From: Pseudomonas sp. BGr12
GTDB taxonomy: Bacteria; Pseudomonadota; Gammaproteobacteria; Pseudomonadales; Pseudomonadaceae
NCBI RefSeq assembly: GCF_030272895.1
Contig: NZ_JALRNF010000029.1
Span: 17,307-81,306, forward strand
Direction of reading: 5' to 3'
Length of the DNA: 64,000 nucleotides
This document shows positions 34,965-42,113 of this stretch, piece after piece (position 1 is the stretch's first letter; every line of letters begins with the position of its first letter). Both the position numbers and the translations under genes were made by a program. A model generated the notes under the pieces. It worked only from the letters and a program-made list of their open reading frames with translations. It did not search any database and was not told the DNA's origin.

Positions 34965-35603
34965 ATGAAATACCTTCCCCTGCTACTCGCCGCCGCCCTG
35001 CCCTGCGCCTTCGCCAGCGACGACACCCCGCTCTCCATCAACGGCTGCCTGATCGCCCAGGAAAGCCAGTGCCCCAACGCCGACCTGCGCGGTGCCGACC
35101 TGAGCAACCAGGACCTGCGCAAGATCAACCTGGCCGGCGCCGACCTGCGCGGCGCCAACCTGCGCCACGCCCGCCTGGACCTGGCCAACCTGGAAAAAGC
35201 CAACCTGCAAGGCGCCAACCTGACCCGCGCCAGCCTGCAGCAAAGCAACCTGCGCCTGGCCAACCTGCAGGGCGCGACCCTGCTCGCCGTACAAGGCTGG
35301 GGCCTGTTCGGCCAGGGCGCCAACTTCAGCGACGCCAACCTCGCCGCCGCCTACCTCGAGTTCGCCCGCCTCTCCGGCGCACGCCTGCACAACAGCAACC
35401 TGCAAGCCGCCGACCTGGAAATGACCTGGCTGAGCAAGGCCGACCTCAAGGGCGCCAACCTGGCCGACGCCAACCTGCAGGAGGCCAAGCTGGGCGAAAG
35501 CAACCTGGAAGGCGCCGACCTGCGCGGTAGTCGCCAGCACTACGCCAACTTCCAGGACAGCAACATGGAAGGCTGCCAGGGCTGCCCCGACAGCTGGAAC
35601 TAG
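34965..35603 (+). CDS. Exported pentapeptide-repeat protein of the ped locus
   Basis: The 212-residue protein has a signal peptide (KYLPLLLAAALPCAFA, cleavage before SDDTP) and then about 25 A(D/N)LxX repeats (residues 35-190), forming a right-handed quadrilateral beta-helix. Cysteines near both ends (NGCLIAQESQCPN and GCQGCPD) may form disulfides, consistent with a periplasmic site. A pentapeptide protein occupies this place beside pedE in P. putida too, but its function is not known to me. Its stop codon overlaps by four bases the stop of the convergent response regulator. Confidence 0.85.
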   Translation: MKYLPLLLAAALPCAFASDDTPLSINGCLIAQESQCPNADLRGADLSNQDLRKINLAGADLRGANLRHARLDLANLEKANLQGANLTRASLQQSNLRLANLQGATLLAVQGWGLFGQGANFSDANLAAAYLEFARLSGARLHNSNLQAADLEMTWLSKADLKGANLADANLQEAKLGESNLEGADLRGSRQHYANFQDSNMEGCQGCPDSWN

Positions 35604-36232
35604 GCTACCCGTTTCAGCAGGCCGGTCTCGATGGCCAGGTGCACCATCTCGGCCTGGGAGCCGACCTGCAGCTTGCTCTTGAGCAGGGTCAGGTAGTTGG
35701 ATACGGTCTTGCTGCTCAGGCACAGCTGCCGGGCGATCACCCGGCTTGAGCTGCCCTTGGCCAGCAGGCGGAAGATTTCGATTTCCCGTGGGGTCAGCCC
35801 CTGCAGACGGGCATGGCTGCCCGGCACCTGCAGCGCCAGTTCCGTGGCCAGGGACTGCTCGATATAGGCATGACCACTCAACACCCGGCGTACCGCTTCA
35901 AGCACTACACCCGGCTCGGCATCCTTGGACAAAAAGCCACAGGCACCGGCATCCAGCGCCTGGCGCACCAGCCCCAGTTCCCGGTGTTCACTGAAGAACA
36001 GCACCCGCAGCTGCGGCAGGCGCTGGCGCAGGCGGCGGGTGGTTTCCAGGCCGCTGATGCCCGGCAACTCGTAGTCCATGATCACCAGCCCCGGCACCTG
36101 TTCGGCAACCCTGAGCAATGCCTCTTCGCCGCTGCCGGCCTGGACGATGGCCAGGCCTTCGAGGCCCTGTTCCAGCACCCGGGCCAGGCCCAGGCGCAGC
36201 AGCGGATGATCGTCGACCAGCAAAATGGCCAT
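35600..36232 (-). CDS. LuxR-type response regulator (PedR2/ExaE-like)
   Basis: The 210-residue protein has a receiver (VDDHP pocket, acceptor Asp in LVIMDYELPG, Lys in GFLSKDAEPG) and a C-terminal LuxR helix-turn-helix (LTPREIEIFRLLAKGSSSRVI... LSSKTVSNYL). The ATG at 36232 has GAGGAG seven bases ahead. Response regulators at this position beside pedE control the ethanol dehydrogenase genes (PedR2 in P. putida, ExaE/EraR in P. aeruginosa). The cognate histidine kinase gene is not adjacent, which is unlike pedS2/pedR2, so the exact equivalence is open. Confidence 0.82.
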   Translation of the reverse strand: MAILLVDDHPLLRLGLARVLEQGLEGLAIVQAGSGEEALLRVAEQVPGLVIMDYELPGISGLETTRRLRQRLPQLRVLFFSEHRELGLVRQALDAGACGFLSKDAEPGVVLEAVRRVLSGHAYIEQSLATELALQVPGSHARLQGLTPREIEIFRLLAKGSSSRVIARQLCLSSKTVSNYLTLLKSKLQVGSQAEMVHLAIETGLLKRVA

Positions 36233-36380
36233 GGCGGCGCTCCTCGGGTCAGCCGTAGACAATCTTGCTCAATGCTAGGGCGCGGCTATCCCCGTCGGAC
36301 TACTACTTTGGTACTGTTTCAGTTGTCGATGGTCGCATTTCCAAAGCGCTGTTACTGGCCTGTAATGAAGGGGTGCAGCG

Positions 36381-36398
36381 ACAACCACAACAATAAGG
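36381..36398 (+). promoter_or_regulatory. CA motif (probable Hfq/Crc site) before agmR
   Basis: ACAACCACAACAATAAGG directly covers the ribosome-binding segment of agmR. It suggests that preferred carbon sources shut down the alcohol oxidation regulator at translation. Confidence 0.6.
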
Positions 36399-36407
36399 TG
36401 CAAAGCC

Positions 36408-37073
36408 ATGTACAAGATTCTGATCGCCGACGATCACCCGTTGTTTCGCGAGGCCATCCACAATGTGATCAGCGATGGCTTTCCCGGCAGCGAAGTGATG
36501 GAGACCGCCGACCTGGACAGCGCCCTGGCCCTGACCGCCGTGCACGACGACCTGGATCTGATCCTGCTCGACCTGAACATGCCCGGCATGCACGGCCTGG
36601 GCGGCCTGATCAACTTGCGCAACGAGGCACCGACGGTGCCGGTGGTGATCGTCTCCGCCGAGCAGGACAAGCAGATCGTGCTGCAGGCCATCACCTACGG
36701 CGCCGTCGGCTTCATCACCAAATCCTCGCCGCGCTCGCAGATGACCGAGGCCATCGAGCAGATCCTCAATGGCAACGTCTACCTGCCACCGGACATCATC
36801 CGCACGCAAAAGACCGGCAGCCGCCGCAGCCAGGGCGAGCACCCGGGGTTTGCCCCCGAACTGTTGCAGGCCCTGACCCGCAAGCAACTGCTGGTGCTCG
36901 AACGCATGACCAAGGGCGAGTCGAACAAGCAGATCGCCTACAACCTGGACATCGCCGAAACCACGGTCAAGGCCCACGTCTCGGCGATTTTGCGCAAGCT
37001 CAACGTGCACAACCGGGTGCAGGCGATCCTCAGCGCCGGCGATATCGACTTCACCGCCTACCTGCGGCGCTAG
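36408..37073 (+). CDS. agmR: LuxR-type response regulator AgmR (ErbR/PedR1)
   Basis: The 221-residue protein closely matches AgmR as I remember it ([20 protein letters not shown] at the start and FTAYLRR at the end). Receiver acceptor Asp is in [10 protein letters not shown]; the LuxR helix-turn-helix lies at about 155-215 ([20 protein letters not shown]). AgmR activates quinoprotein alcohol dehydrogenase and PQQ-related genes. It is divergent from the other response regulator and its own kinase is not beside it. Start preceded by AAGG within the CA-rich leader. Confidence 0.9.
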   Translation: MYKILIADDHPLFREAIHNVISDGFPGSEVMETADLDSALALTAVHDDLDLILLDLNMPGMHGLGGLINLRNEAPTVPVVIVSAEQDKQIVLQAITYGAVGFITKSSPRSQMTEAIEQILNGNVYLPPDIIRTQKTGSRRSQGEHPGFAPELLQALTRKQLLVLERMTKGESNKQIAYNLDIAETTVKAHVSAILRKLNVHNRVQAILSAGDIDFTAYLRR

Positions 37074-37077
37074 CCGT

Positions 37078-37145
37078 AATCGCGGCACAAGGCCGCTCCC
37101 ACAGTGTCCGGGTATGCACTGTGGGAGCGGCCTTGCGCCGCGATA
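37078..37145. repeat. REP pair, variant type
   Basis: AATCGCGGCACAAGGCCGCT and its inverse (GTGGGAGCGGCCTTGCGCCG) form a pair just after the agmR stop. The central CGGCACAAGG differs from the GGGGCAAGCC of the other pairs, marking another subfamily. Confidence 0.88.
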
Positions 37146-37254
37146 GGCTGCAAAGCAGCCCCAAATAGCCGGCACATATCACACTCATGCAAATTAGCCA
37201 TTGAAACCACGCCCAAGCCTGAAGTAAGCTCGGGCTCATCAACTGGAGAGTCCC

Positions 37255-37389
37255 ATGTCGCACACCCCCCTCACTCACGCTCGTCACACCGGTCGCCTGT
37301 CGCGCCCTGTGCTGGCTGTGGCCGAGTGCGCGACGGCGGCTCCCGCTGCATTTTATTTTGGGTATTGGTTTAGCCACAGGCGCCGCTGA
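37255..37389 (+). CDS. Aromatic-rich leader peptide of the DAHP synthase attenuator
   Basis: A 44-codon reading frame with a good ribosome site (GGAGAG, six bases before ATG) ends in AAFYFGYWFSHRRR: six aromatic residues in seven positions just before the stop. A Rho-independent terminator follows at 37442. The arrangement is that of transcription attenuation: ribosome stalling at Phe/Tyr/Trp codons would favour an antiterminator. A candidate exists: GGGGCCG (37415-37421) can pair with CGGCCCC (37450-37456) in the terminator, while GGCGCCG (37379-37385) can pair with CGGCGCC (37399-37405). Confidence 0.8.
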   Translation: MSHTPLTHARHTGRLSRPVLAVAECATAAPAAFYFGYWFSHRRR

Positions 37390-37441
37390 TACCCACACCG
37401 GCGCCCACTTTCAAGGGGCCGCCGAACACGAGAATACTCAA

Positions 37442-37477
37442 CCCCCGGTCGGCCCCCCGACCGGGGGTTTTGTTTTT
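37442..37477 (+). terminator. Attenuator terminator before DAHP synthase
   Basis: CCCCCGGTCGG-CCCC-CCGACCGGGGG gives an 11-bp perfect stem followed by TTTTGTTTTT. It lies 53 bp after the aromatic leader peptide and about 240 bp before the DAHP synthase start. Confidence 0.92.
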
Positions 37478-37518
37478 CAAGGCCCCACGACAACCGAACA
37501 GACACCGAGGATTACCCC

Positions 37519-37671
37519 ATGAACTACGCCACCTATTACCGTTACCCAAGCTTTACCGCCTGGCGATTTAGCCAATCCCGTTCGGGCCAGTCTGCCGCCT
37601 CCGATCGGTCAATTGTTGGTGGCACACCTACACAAGACGCCAATCAGGCCATCTGTCGAACACCTCGATAG
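37519..37671 (+). CDS. Second aromatic-rich short ORF between attenuator and DAHP synthase
   Basis: A 50-codon frame with GAGGA before its ATG begins MNYATYYRYPSFTAWRFSQ: seven aromatic residues among the first 17. It starts 42 bp beyond the attenuator terminator and stops 50 bp before the DAHP synthase ATG, in another frame. No second terminator follows. It may act as a translation-level sensor of aromatic amino acids or be a remnant leader. The aromatic bias near the start and the ribosome site are the only evidence for expression. Confidence 0.5.
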   Translation: MNYATYYRYPSFTAWRFSQSRSGQSAASDRSIVGGTPTQDANQAICRTPR

Positions 37672-37720
37672 GGCCGACAGCGCGGGCCAGAACCCGCCAT
37701 CCGCCCAGGGATACCAGCAC

Positions 37721-38818
37721 ATGCAATCGTCCACTCTCGCTCTGCCACTGTCCGAACCCACCGCTGCCAACAACGCCGTCAGCCAGCGCCTGCCGAGCCC
37801 GTTGTTGCTCAAGCAGCAAATGCCGCTGTCCACCGCCCTCACCGCCCAGGTCCAGGCCCATCGCCAGGCCATACGCGCCATCCTCGACGGAAAAGACTCA
37901 CGCCTGCTGTTGATCGTCGGCCCCTGCTCGCTGCATGACCCACGCTCGGCCCGCGAATACGCCCAGCGCCTGGCACAACTGGCCACCGAGGTCAGCGACC
38001 AGATGCTCCTGGTGATGCGCGCCTACGTCGAAAAACCGCGCACCACCGTCGGCTGGAAAGGCCTGGCCTACGATCCGCACCTCGATGGCAGCGACGACAT
38101 GCACGGCGGCATCGCCCTGTCCCGCGGCCTGATGCTGGCCATGCTCGAAGCCGGCCTGCCGGTGGCCACCGAGCTGCTGCAACCGATGGCGGCCGGCTAC
38201 TTCGACGACCTGCTGAGCTGGGCGGCCATTGGCGCGCGCACCACCGAATCGCAGATTCACCGTGAGATGGTCAGCGGCCTGGACCTGCCCGTGGGCTTCA
38301 AGAACGGCACCGACGGCGGGGTCGGCATCGCCTGCGACGCGATTCGCAGCGCCGCCCACAGCCACCGCCACTTCGGCATGGACGTGCAGGGCTTCCCGGC
38401 GATCATCGAGACCCTGGGCAACCGCGACACCCACCTGGTGCTGCGCGGTGGCAGCAAGGGCCCCAACTACGACGCGCAAAGCATCGCCATGGCGCGCCAG
38501 GGCCTGGCCAAGGCCGGCGTCGCCGCACGGATCATGGTCGATTGCAGCCATGCCAACAGCGGCAAGGACCCGCTGCGTCAGCCCGAGGTGTTCAACGCCG
38601 TGCTGGACCAACGCCTGCAGGGCGATCGTTCGTTGATCGGCATGATGCTCGAGAGCCACCTGTTCGACGGCTGCCAGGCACTGGGCAAGGAGCCGCTCAA
38701 ATACGGCGTATCGATCACCGACGGTTGCCTGGGCTGGGAGGGCACTGAAGCCCTGTTGCGCCAGGCGGCAAGCGCATTGCGTGACATTGCGCAGGCAAAA
38801 CCGCTGGCAATCGGGTAG
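37721..38818 (+). CDS. 3-deoxy-7-phosphoheptulonate (DAHP) synthase, class I
   Basis: The 365-residue protein is a typical AroF/G/H enzyme: LLIVGPCSLHDPRSA, VEKPRTTVGWKGL, IGARTTESQIHREMVSGL, GFKNGTDGG, LRGGSKGPNYD and VDCSHANSGKDP hold the PEP, erythrose-4-phosphate and metal residues. It condenses PEP and erythrose-4-phosphate in the first step of aromatic amino acid synthesis. The ATG at 37721 was preferred over one at 37613, which lies in the second leader ORF region. Which isozyme (Phe-, Tyr- or Trp-inhibited) is not certain; the leader peptide is rich in all three amino acids. Confidence 0.93.
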   Translation: MQSSTLALPLSEPTAANNAVSQRLPSPLLLKQQMPLSTALTAQVQAHRQAIRAILDGKDSRLLLIVGPCSLHDPRSAREYAQRLAQLATEVSDQMLLVMRAYVEKPRTTVGWKGLAYDPHLDGSDDMHGGIALSRGLMLAMLEAGLPVATELLQPMAAGYFDDLLSWAAIGARTTESQIHREMVSGLDLPVGFKNGTDGGVGIACDAIRSAAHSHRHFGMDVQGFPAIIETLGNRDTHLVLRGGSKGPNYDAQSIAMARQGLAKAGVAARIMVDCSHANSGKDPLRQPEVFNAVLDQRLQGDRSLIGMMLESHLFDGCQALGKEPLKYGVSITDGCLGWEGTEALLRQAASALRDIAQAKPLAIG

Positions 38819-38850
38819 TCTCGGCACTTTCTTGCAAAGGAGTAACTCCC

Positions 38851-39132
38851 ATGGCCAAAGCCACTGCCCGTCACATCCTGGTTGCCTCTGAAGAGAAGTG
38901 CAACGAACTGAAGGCCCAGATCGAAGCTGGCGCCGACTTCGCCGAAATCGCCAAGGCCAACTCCACCTGCCCGTCCAGCCGCCAGGGCGGTGACCTGGGC
39001 TCGTTCGGCCCGGGCCAGATGGTCAAGGAGTTCGACACCGTGGTATTCAGCGCCCCGGTCGGCACCGTCCAGGGCCCGGTGAAGACCCAGTTCGGCTACC
39101 ACCTGCTGGAAGTGACCAGCCGTCAGGACTGA
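38851..39132 (+). CDS. ppiC: PpiC-type (parvulin) peptidyl-prolyl isomerase
   Basis: The 93-residue single-domain cytoplasmic parvulin has ATARHILVASEEKC at the start, PSSRQGGDLGSFGPGQMVKEFD in the centre and KTQFGYHLLEV at the end, all family hallmarks. It speeds cis-trans isomerisation of Xaa-Pro bonds. AAGGAG precedes the ATG. A second ppiC-like gene is at 56979. Confidence 0.92.
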   Translation: MAKATARHILVASEEKCNELKAQIEAGADFAEIAKANSTCPSSRQGGDLGSFGPGQMVKEFDTVVFSAPVGTVQGPVKTQFGYHLLEVTSRQD

Positions 39133-39187
39133 GTCGCACCCAGCATCCGGCCAAGGCTGTGCGAGCACACAAGCAGCCTTGGTCGGC

Positions 39188-40030
39188 TCATACGAATTCG
39201 CGTTCGCGCAGCCATTTCGTTGCCACCCATTTTTCACCCGCCACAACAGGACTGCCGCCATGCAACGAGCGGGTCGATGGGTCCGGCCTGTCGTAGCTGA
39301 AAAACAGCGCGCTTCCTCGCCTGGGCATGACCTCCAGGCCAACATCCGGGAACACCGTAGCGCCCCCCGCGTCCGGCGCCTGCAAATACATCAGCAACGT
39401 GGCGACACGCTGCCCGCCACTTGCCAGCACCTCTGAAGTCCCGGCACGCTCGGGTGAAAAATAGTCGTAATGCGGGGCGTATTGCGCACCCGGCAAATAG
39501 CGAAGTACCTGCAAGCCTTCAGCACATTCGACCGGCCATTGCAGCAACGCCGCAATACGCTGTTCCACTTGAGTGATCAGCGCGTTTTCACCTCGCTGGA
39601 AGAACATGCCGTCACTGGTTCGCTCCTCGCAGAGGATGTCCTTTCCGGAGTCCAGATCCAGGGTCAAGGACCGCTCCAGGCGCATGCGCGCCATACTGAT
39701 CAGGCCTGTGCACTCGTCCTCGGACAACAGCTCATCGAACACAACGACCCGTGGGTGCTGCAGGGTTTGCAGCACTTGCACACGGCGGTCGCCGGCGTCG
39801 ACATACATCGGTGAGCCGGACAGGTCCGGCCCTGGCATCGGCTTGCCAGGGTCGAGCGCTAACGCCTGGGCACTGGCGATACCCTGCTCTGCCAAGGCTT
39901 GCCTTGCTGCTCCATCACTCCAGCCCACCGACAACAGTTGGGTATACAACAGTGCATCAGGGTAATGGGCTGCGCGTTGCATCAAGATCCAATGACGCAG
40001 TTGCTCCGTGATTCTTTGTTGCTGTCCCAT
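39188..40030 (-). CDS. 2-oxoglutarate/Fe(II) oxygenase, prolyl 4-hydroxylase-like
   Basis: The 280-residue protein has an N-terminal helical part (1-85) and a P4Hc jelly-roll (about 95-278). The iron triad is visible as H-x-D in YAPHYDYFSP and the distal His in SLHGGSPVVAGEKW; the following Lys in ATKWL should bind 2-oxoglutarate. Such enzymes hydroxylate proline in peptides or proteins. ATG at 40030 follows AGGGAG. It is just downstream of the RCC1-like operon, whose last protein has a run of 15 prolines; a terminator at 40107-40136 separates transcripts, so it likely has its own promoter. A substrate link is speculation. Confidence 0.87.
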   Translation of the reverse strand: MGQQQRITEQLRHWILMQRAAHYPDALLYTQLLSVGWSDGAARQALAEQGIASAQALALDPGKPMPGPDLSGSPMYVDAGDRRVQVLQTLQHPRVVVFDELLSEDECTGLISMARMRLERSLTLDLDSGKDILCEERTSDGMFFQRGENALITQVEQRIAALLQWPVECAEGLQVLRYLPGAQYAPHYDYFSPERAGTSEVLASGGQRVATLLMYLQAPDAGGATVFPDVGLEVMPRRGSALFFSYDRPDPSTRSLHGGSPVVAGEKWVATKWLREREFV

Positions 40031-40106
40031 ACTGAAACTCCCTGTGAACACCCACGGGCCGAGCGACGCTGCTGCGACATTCGCCAGGCGGACTTTCTAC
40101 AGCACC

Positions 40107-40136
40107 AAAAAAAGGCGTGGCTGCGCTGGCCACGCC
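40107..40136 (-). terminator. Terminator of the Ig/RCC1-like operon
   Basis: On the minus strand GGCGTGGC and GCCACGCC form an eight-pair stem followed by seven T. It lies 10 bp beyond the end of the last gene of the three-gene operon. Confidence 0.92.
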
Positions 40137-40145
40137 CTGCTTCAG

Positions 40146-42110
40146 TTACACCTCTTCATCCAGTGGACGAGGTGTGATCCTCACCGCTCCCCGAGCACCC
40201 GGGCTGGTCGGGTCGTAATACTGATTCTGTACGTTACCGCCCCACAGCACATAAGTACCATCGCTGCGCCTAGCAGCGAATGATGGATCAATGTGTGGAG
40301 GTCGATCTGGTGGCGGCGGTGGTGGCGGTGGCGGTGGCGGCGGTGGTGGCGGCTGTACGACATAGGGATAGCGTTTGATCGAGTACAGCTCGACGACACT
40401 GTCCTGCAGGTACCGCACCAGCTCGGGCGGAATCTCCCCGGCATCTTCCATGGCCAGCGTCGCGCCCCACACCAGTACCGCTCCCCTCACCACGCCTTGA
40501 TCGACAATGACGCTGTAGGCACCATTGGTACAGTACACATCACGGATCAGGCTGGCCCTGAGCACCTGCTCGGTCGCGCCGGGCAGGTTGCCCCCATGCG
40601 TTGCGTATCCCCACGCCAGGACCTCAAGCGTCAGCCCCTCTTGATCAACGGCATAGAGAAAAAAGCTGACATCATTGGCCGCAATGCTGATCGCACCGTC
40701 GACAGTGATAACCCGGCTACCCACACCCGAGGTGGCATGCCTGTTGACCGGGTAGCGCTGAAACAGGCTGGCAATCCGCTGATTCTGCTCCTTGCTCAGC
40801 GAAGCCCCCCCGTACAACGTAGCGCCCCAGGCTTCAACCTGCCCCGAGGCGTTGACGATTGTGAACGCCCAGCGGTTGGCCTTGCAAAGCACAATATCAC
40901 CTCGCCGCGCCAGTTCCGCAGCCGATGCCGACATCGTCCCGCCGCTTGCCGGAGCCCCCCAACTGTAAGCTCTTCGACGGTTGCGGGTGATAGCGACAAA
41001 GGCTTGCTCAGCGGCAATCACCGACAAGGCGCCGCCGTCATCGAGGATGGCTGTCAGCTGATCAATCGGGATGGTGCCGCCATCCCCTGCGGAGCCCCAG
41101 GCCACCACCTCCCCCCCTGTACCAATGGCGCAGAACGCACGTGGCCCGCAGATGATCCGCTCCACTATCATGGTATTGAGAACCGCGCGTACCTCCGGCG
41201 AAATACGCCCGCCTTGATGGATATGCCCCCAGGCATAGACCTTGCCCGACTGTGTGCGGACGGCAAAGGCCGTCTCGGTCGAATAGATCGCGGCGACGGG
41301 ATCGGTGATCAGCGCAAGCTGGATGTCAGCAGGGACCTGTGCAGCAGGGTCGATGGCGCGACCAATGGCCCCGATGCGGTTGCTGTTGCCGGAAGGGTTG
41401 CGATACTCATAAACGATCACGCTGCGGTTGGTATAAACCGACTTGATGTTGCGCAGCGGCGGCAAATCGGCCGGGATATTCTGCCCCCAGACCAGCAACT
41501 GATTGGCTGACGTACCTGGAATATTGACCAGGATGGCGAAGTCCCGTTCGGTGGCAAAGGCCAGCACCCCCGGGTTGCTGATCAGGAAGTTGCGGATAAG
41601 TTCAGGAACATTCGCCCCCCAGGCAGCCTGACCTTCGATATAGGTCGTTCGGGTTGCCCCATCCAGCACAGCGAACGCGCCACCGGTCGAGACCAGGATA
41701 CGGTCATCCGGCTCGGGGACATGAAAGGAGAAGTTGCCCTGCTGTTTCAGGTAACTGTTCTCGTTTTCCTCCGCGCTGATGCCCTGGAAACCGGACGTCA
41801 CCCGCACCGGTGGCGAGAAATACTCGGCCCCCAGCTCTCCGTTCATCGCCCGGGGCATGACCGAGAACTCCAGCAGCGCGCCGGCATGCTCGCTTAACAA
41901 TTTGAAGTCCTGGGCGCTGGCAACCACCTGGTTGTTCAGGTACCAACGGTAGACCGATCCGGCTTCCGGCAAGGTGCCGTGGTATTCATAGCTGCCGCGC
42001 AAACTACCACCTATGCACGGCAAACCCATGACCAGCACTGCACTGGCAATAGGTGGCGCCCGCAAGGCGCGCTTGCGCTGTTGGCTGAGTAACGAAAGTG
42101 TCTCGCTCAT
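40146..42110 (-). CDS. Ig-like / RCC1-like repeat protein with a polyproline tract
   Basis: The 654-residue protein has an N-terminal Ig-like segment (about 25-115: GGSLRGSYEYHG, SVYRWYLNNQVV) and then irregular RCC1-like repeats 'AFAVRTxxGKVYAWGxxxxGGxI' (about 130-580) that should fold as a beta-propeller. A run of 15 prolines (codons at 40308-40352) leads to a last segment with TYVLWGGNVQNQYYDP. It is paralogous with the upstream gene at 42114. No signal peptide is seen. Third gene of an operon; only three bases separate it from the previous stop. I do not know a named family with this make-up. The tract needs EF-P for translation. Confidence 0.85.
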   Translation of the reverse strand: MSETLSLLSQQRKRALRAPPIASAVLVMGLPCIGGSLRGSYEYHGTLPEAGSVYRWYLNNQVVASAQDFKLLSEHAGALLEFSVMPRAMNGELGAEYFSPPVRVTSGFQGISAEENENSYLKQQGNFSFHVPEPDDRILVSTGGAFAVLDGATRTTYIEGQAAWGANVPELIRNFLISNPGVLAFATERDFAILVNIPGTSANQLLVWGQNIPADLPPLRNIKSVYTNRSVIVYEYRNPSGNSNRIGAIGRAIDPAAQVPADIQLALITDPVAAIYSTETAFAVRTQSGKVYAWGHIHQGGRISPEVRAVLNTMIVERIICGPRAFCAIGTGGEVVAWGSAGDGGTIPIDQLTAILDDGGALSVIAAEQAFVAITRNRRRAYSWGAPASGGTMSASAAELARRGDIVLCKANRWAFTIVNASGQVEAWGATLYGGASLSKEQNQRIASLFQRYPVNRHATSGVGSRVITVDGAISIAANDVSFFLYAVDQEGLTLEVLAWGYATHGGNLPGATEQVLRASLIRDVYCTNGAYSVIVDQGVVRGAVLVWGATLAMEDAGEIPPELVRYLQDSVVELYSIKRYPYVVQPPPPPPPPPPPPPPPDRPPHIDPSFAARRSDGTYVLWGGNVQNQYYDPTSPGARGAVRITPRPLDEEV

Positions 42111-42113
42111 GGC

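Noticed and set aside
35601..35603. Overlapping stops of pentapeptide gene and response regulator as sequence error
   Set aside because: Both proteins end with family-typical sequence, so a convergent overlap of four bases is real.
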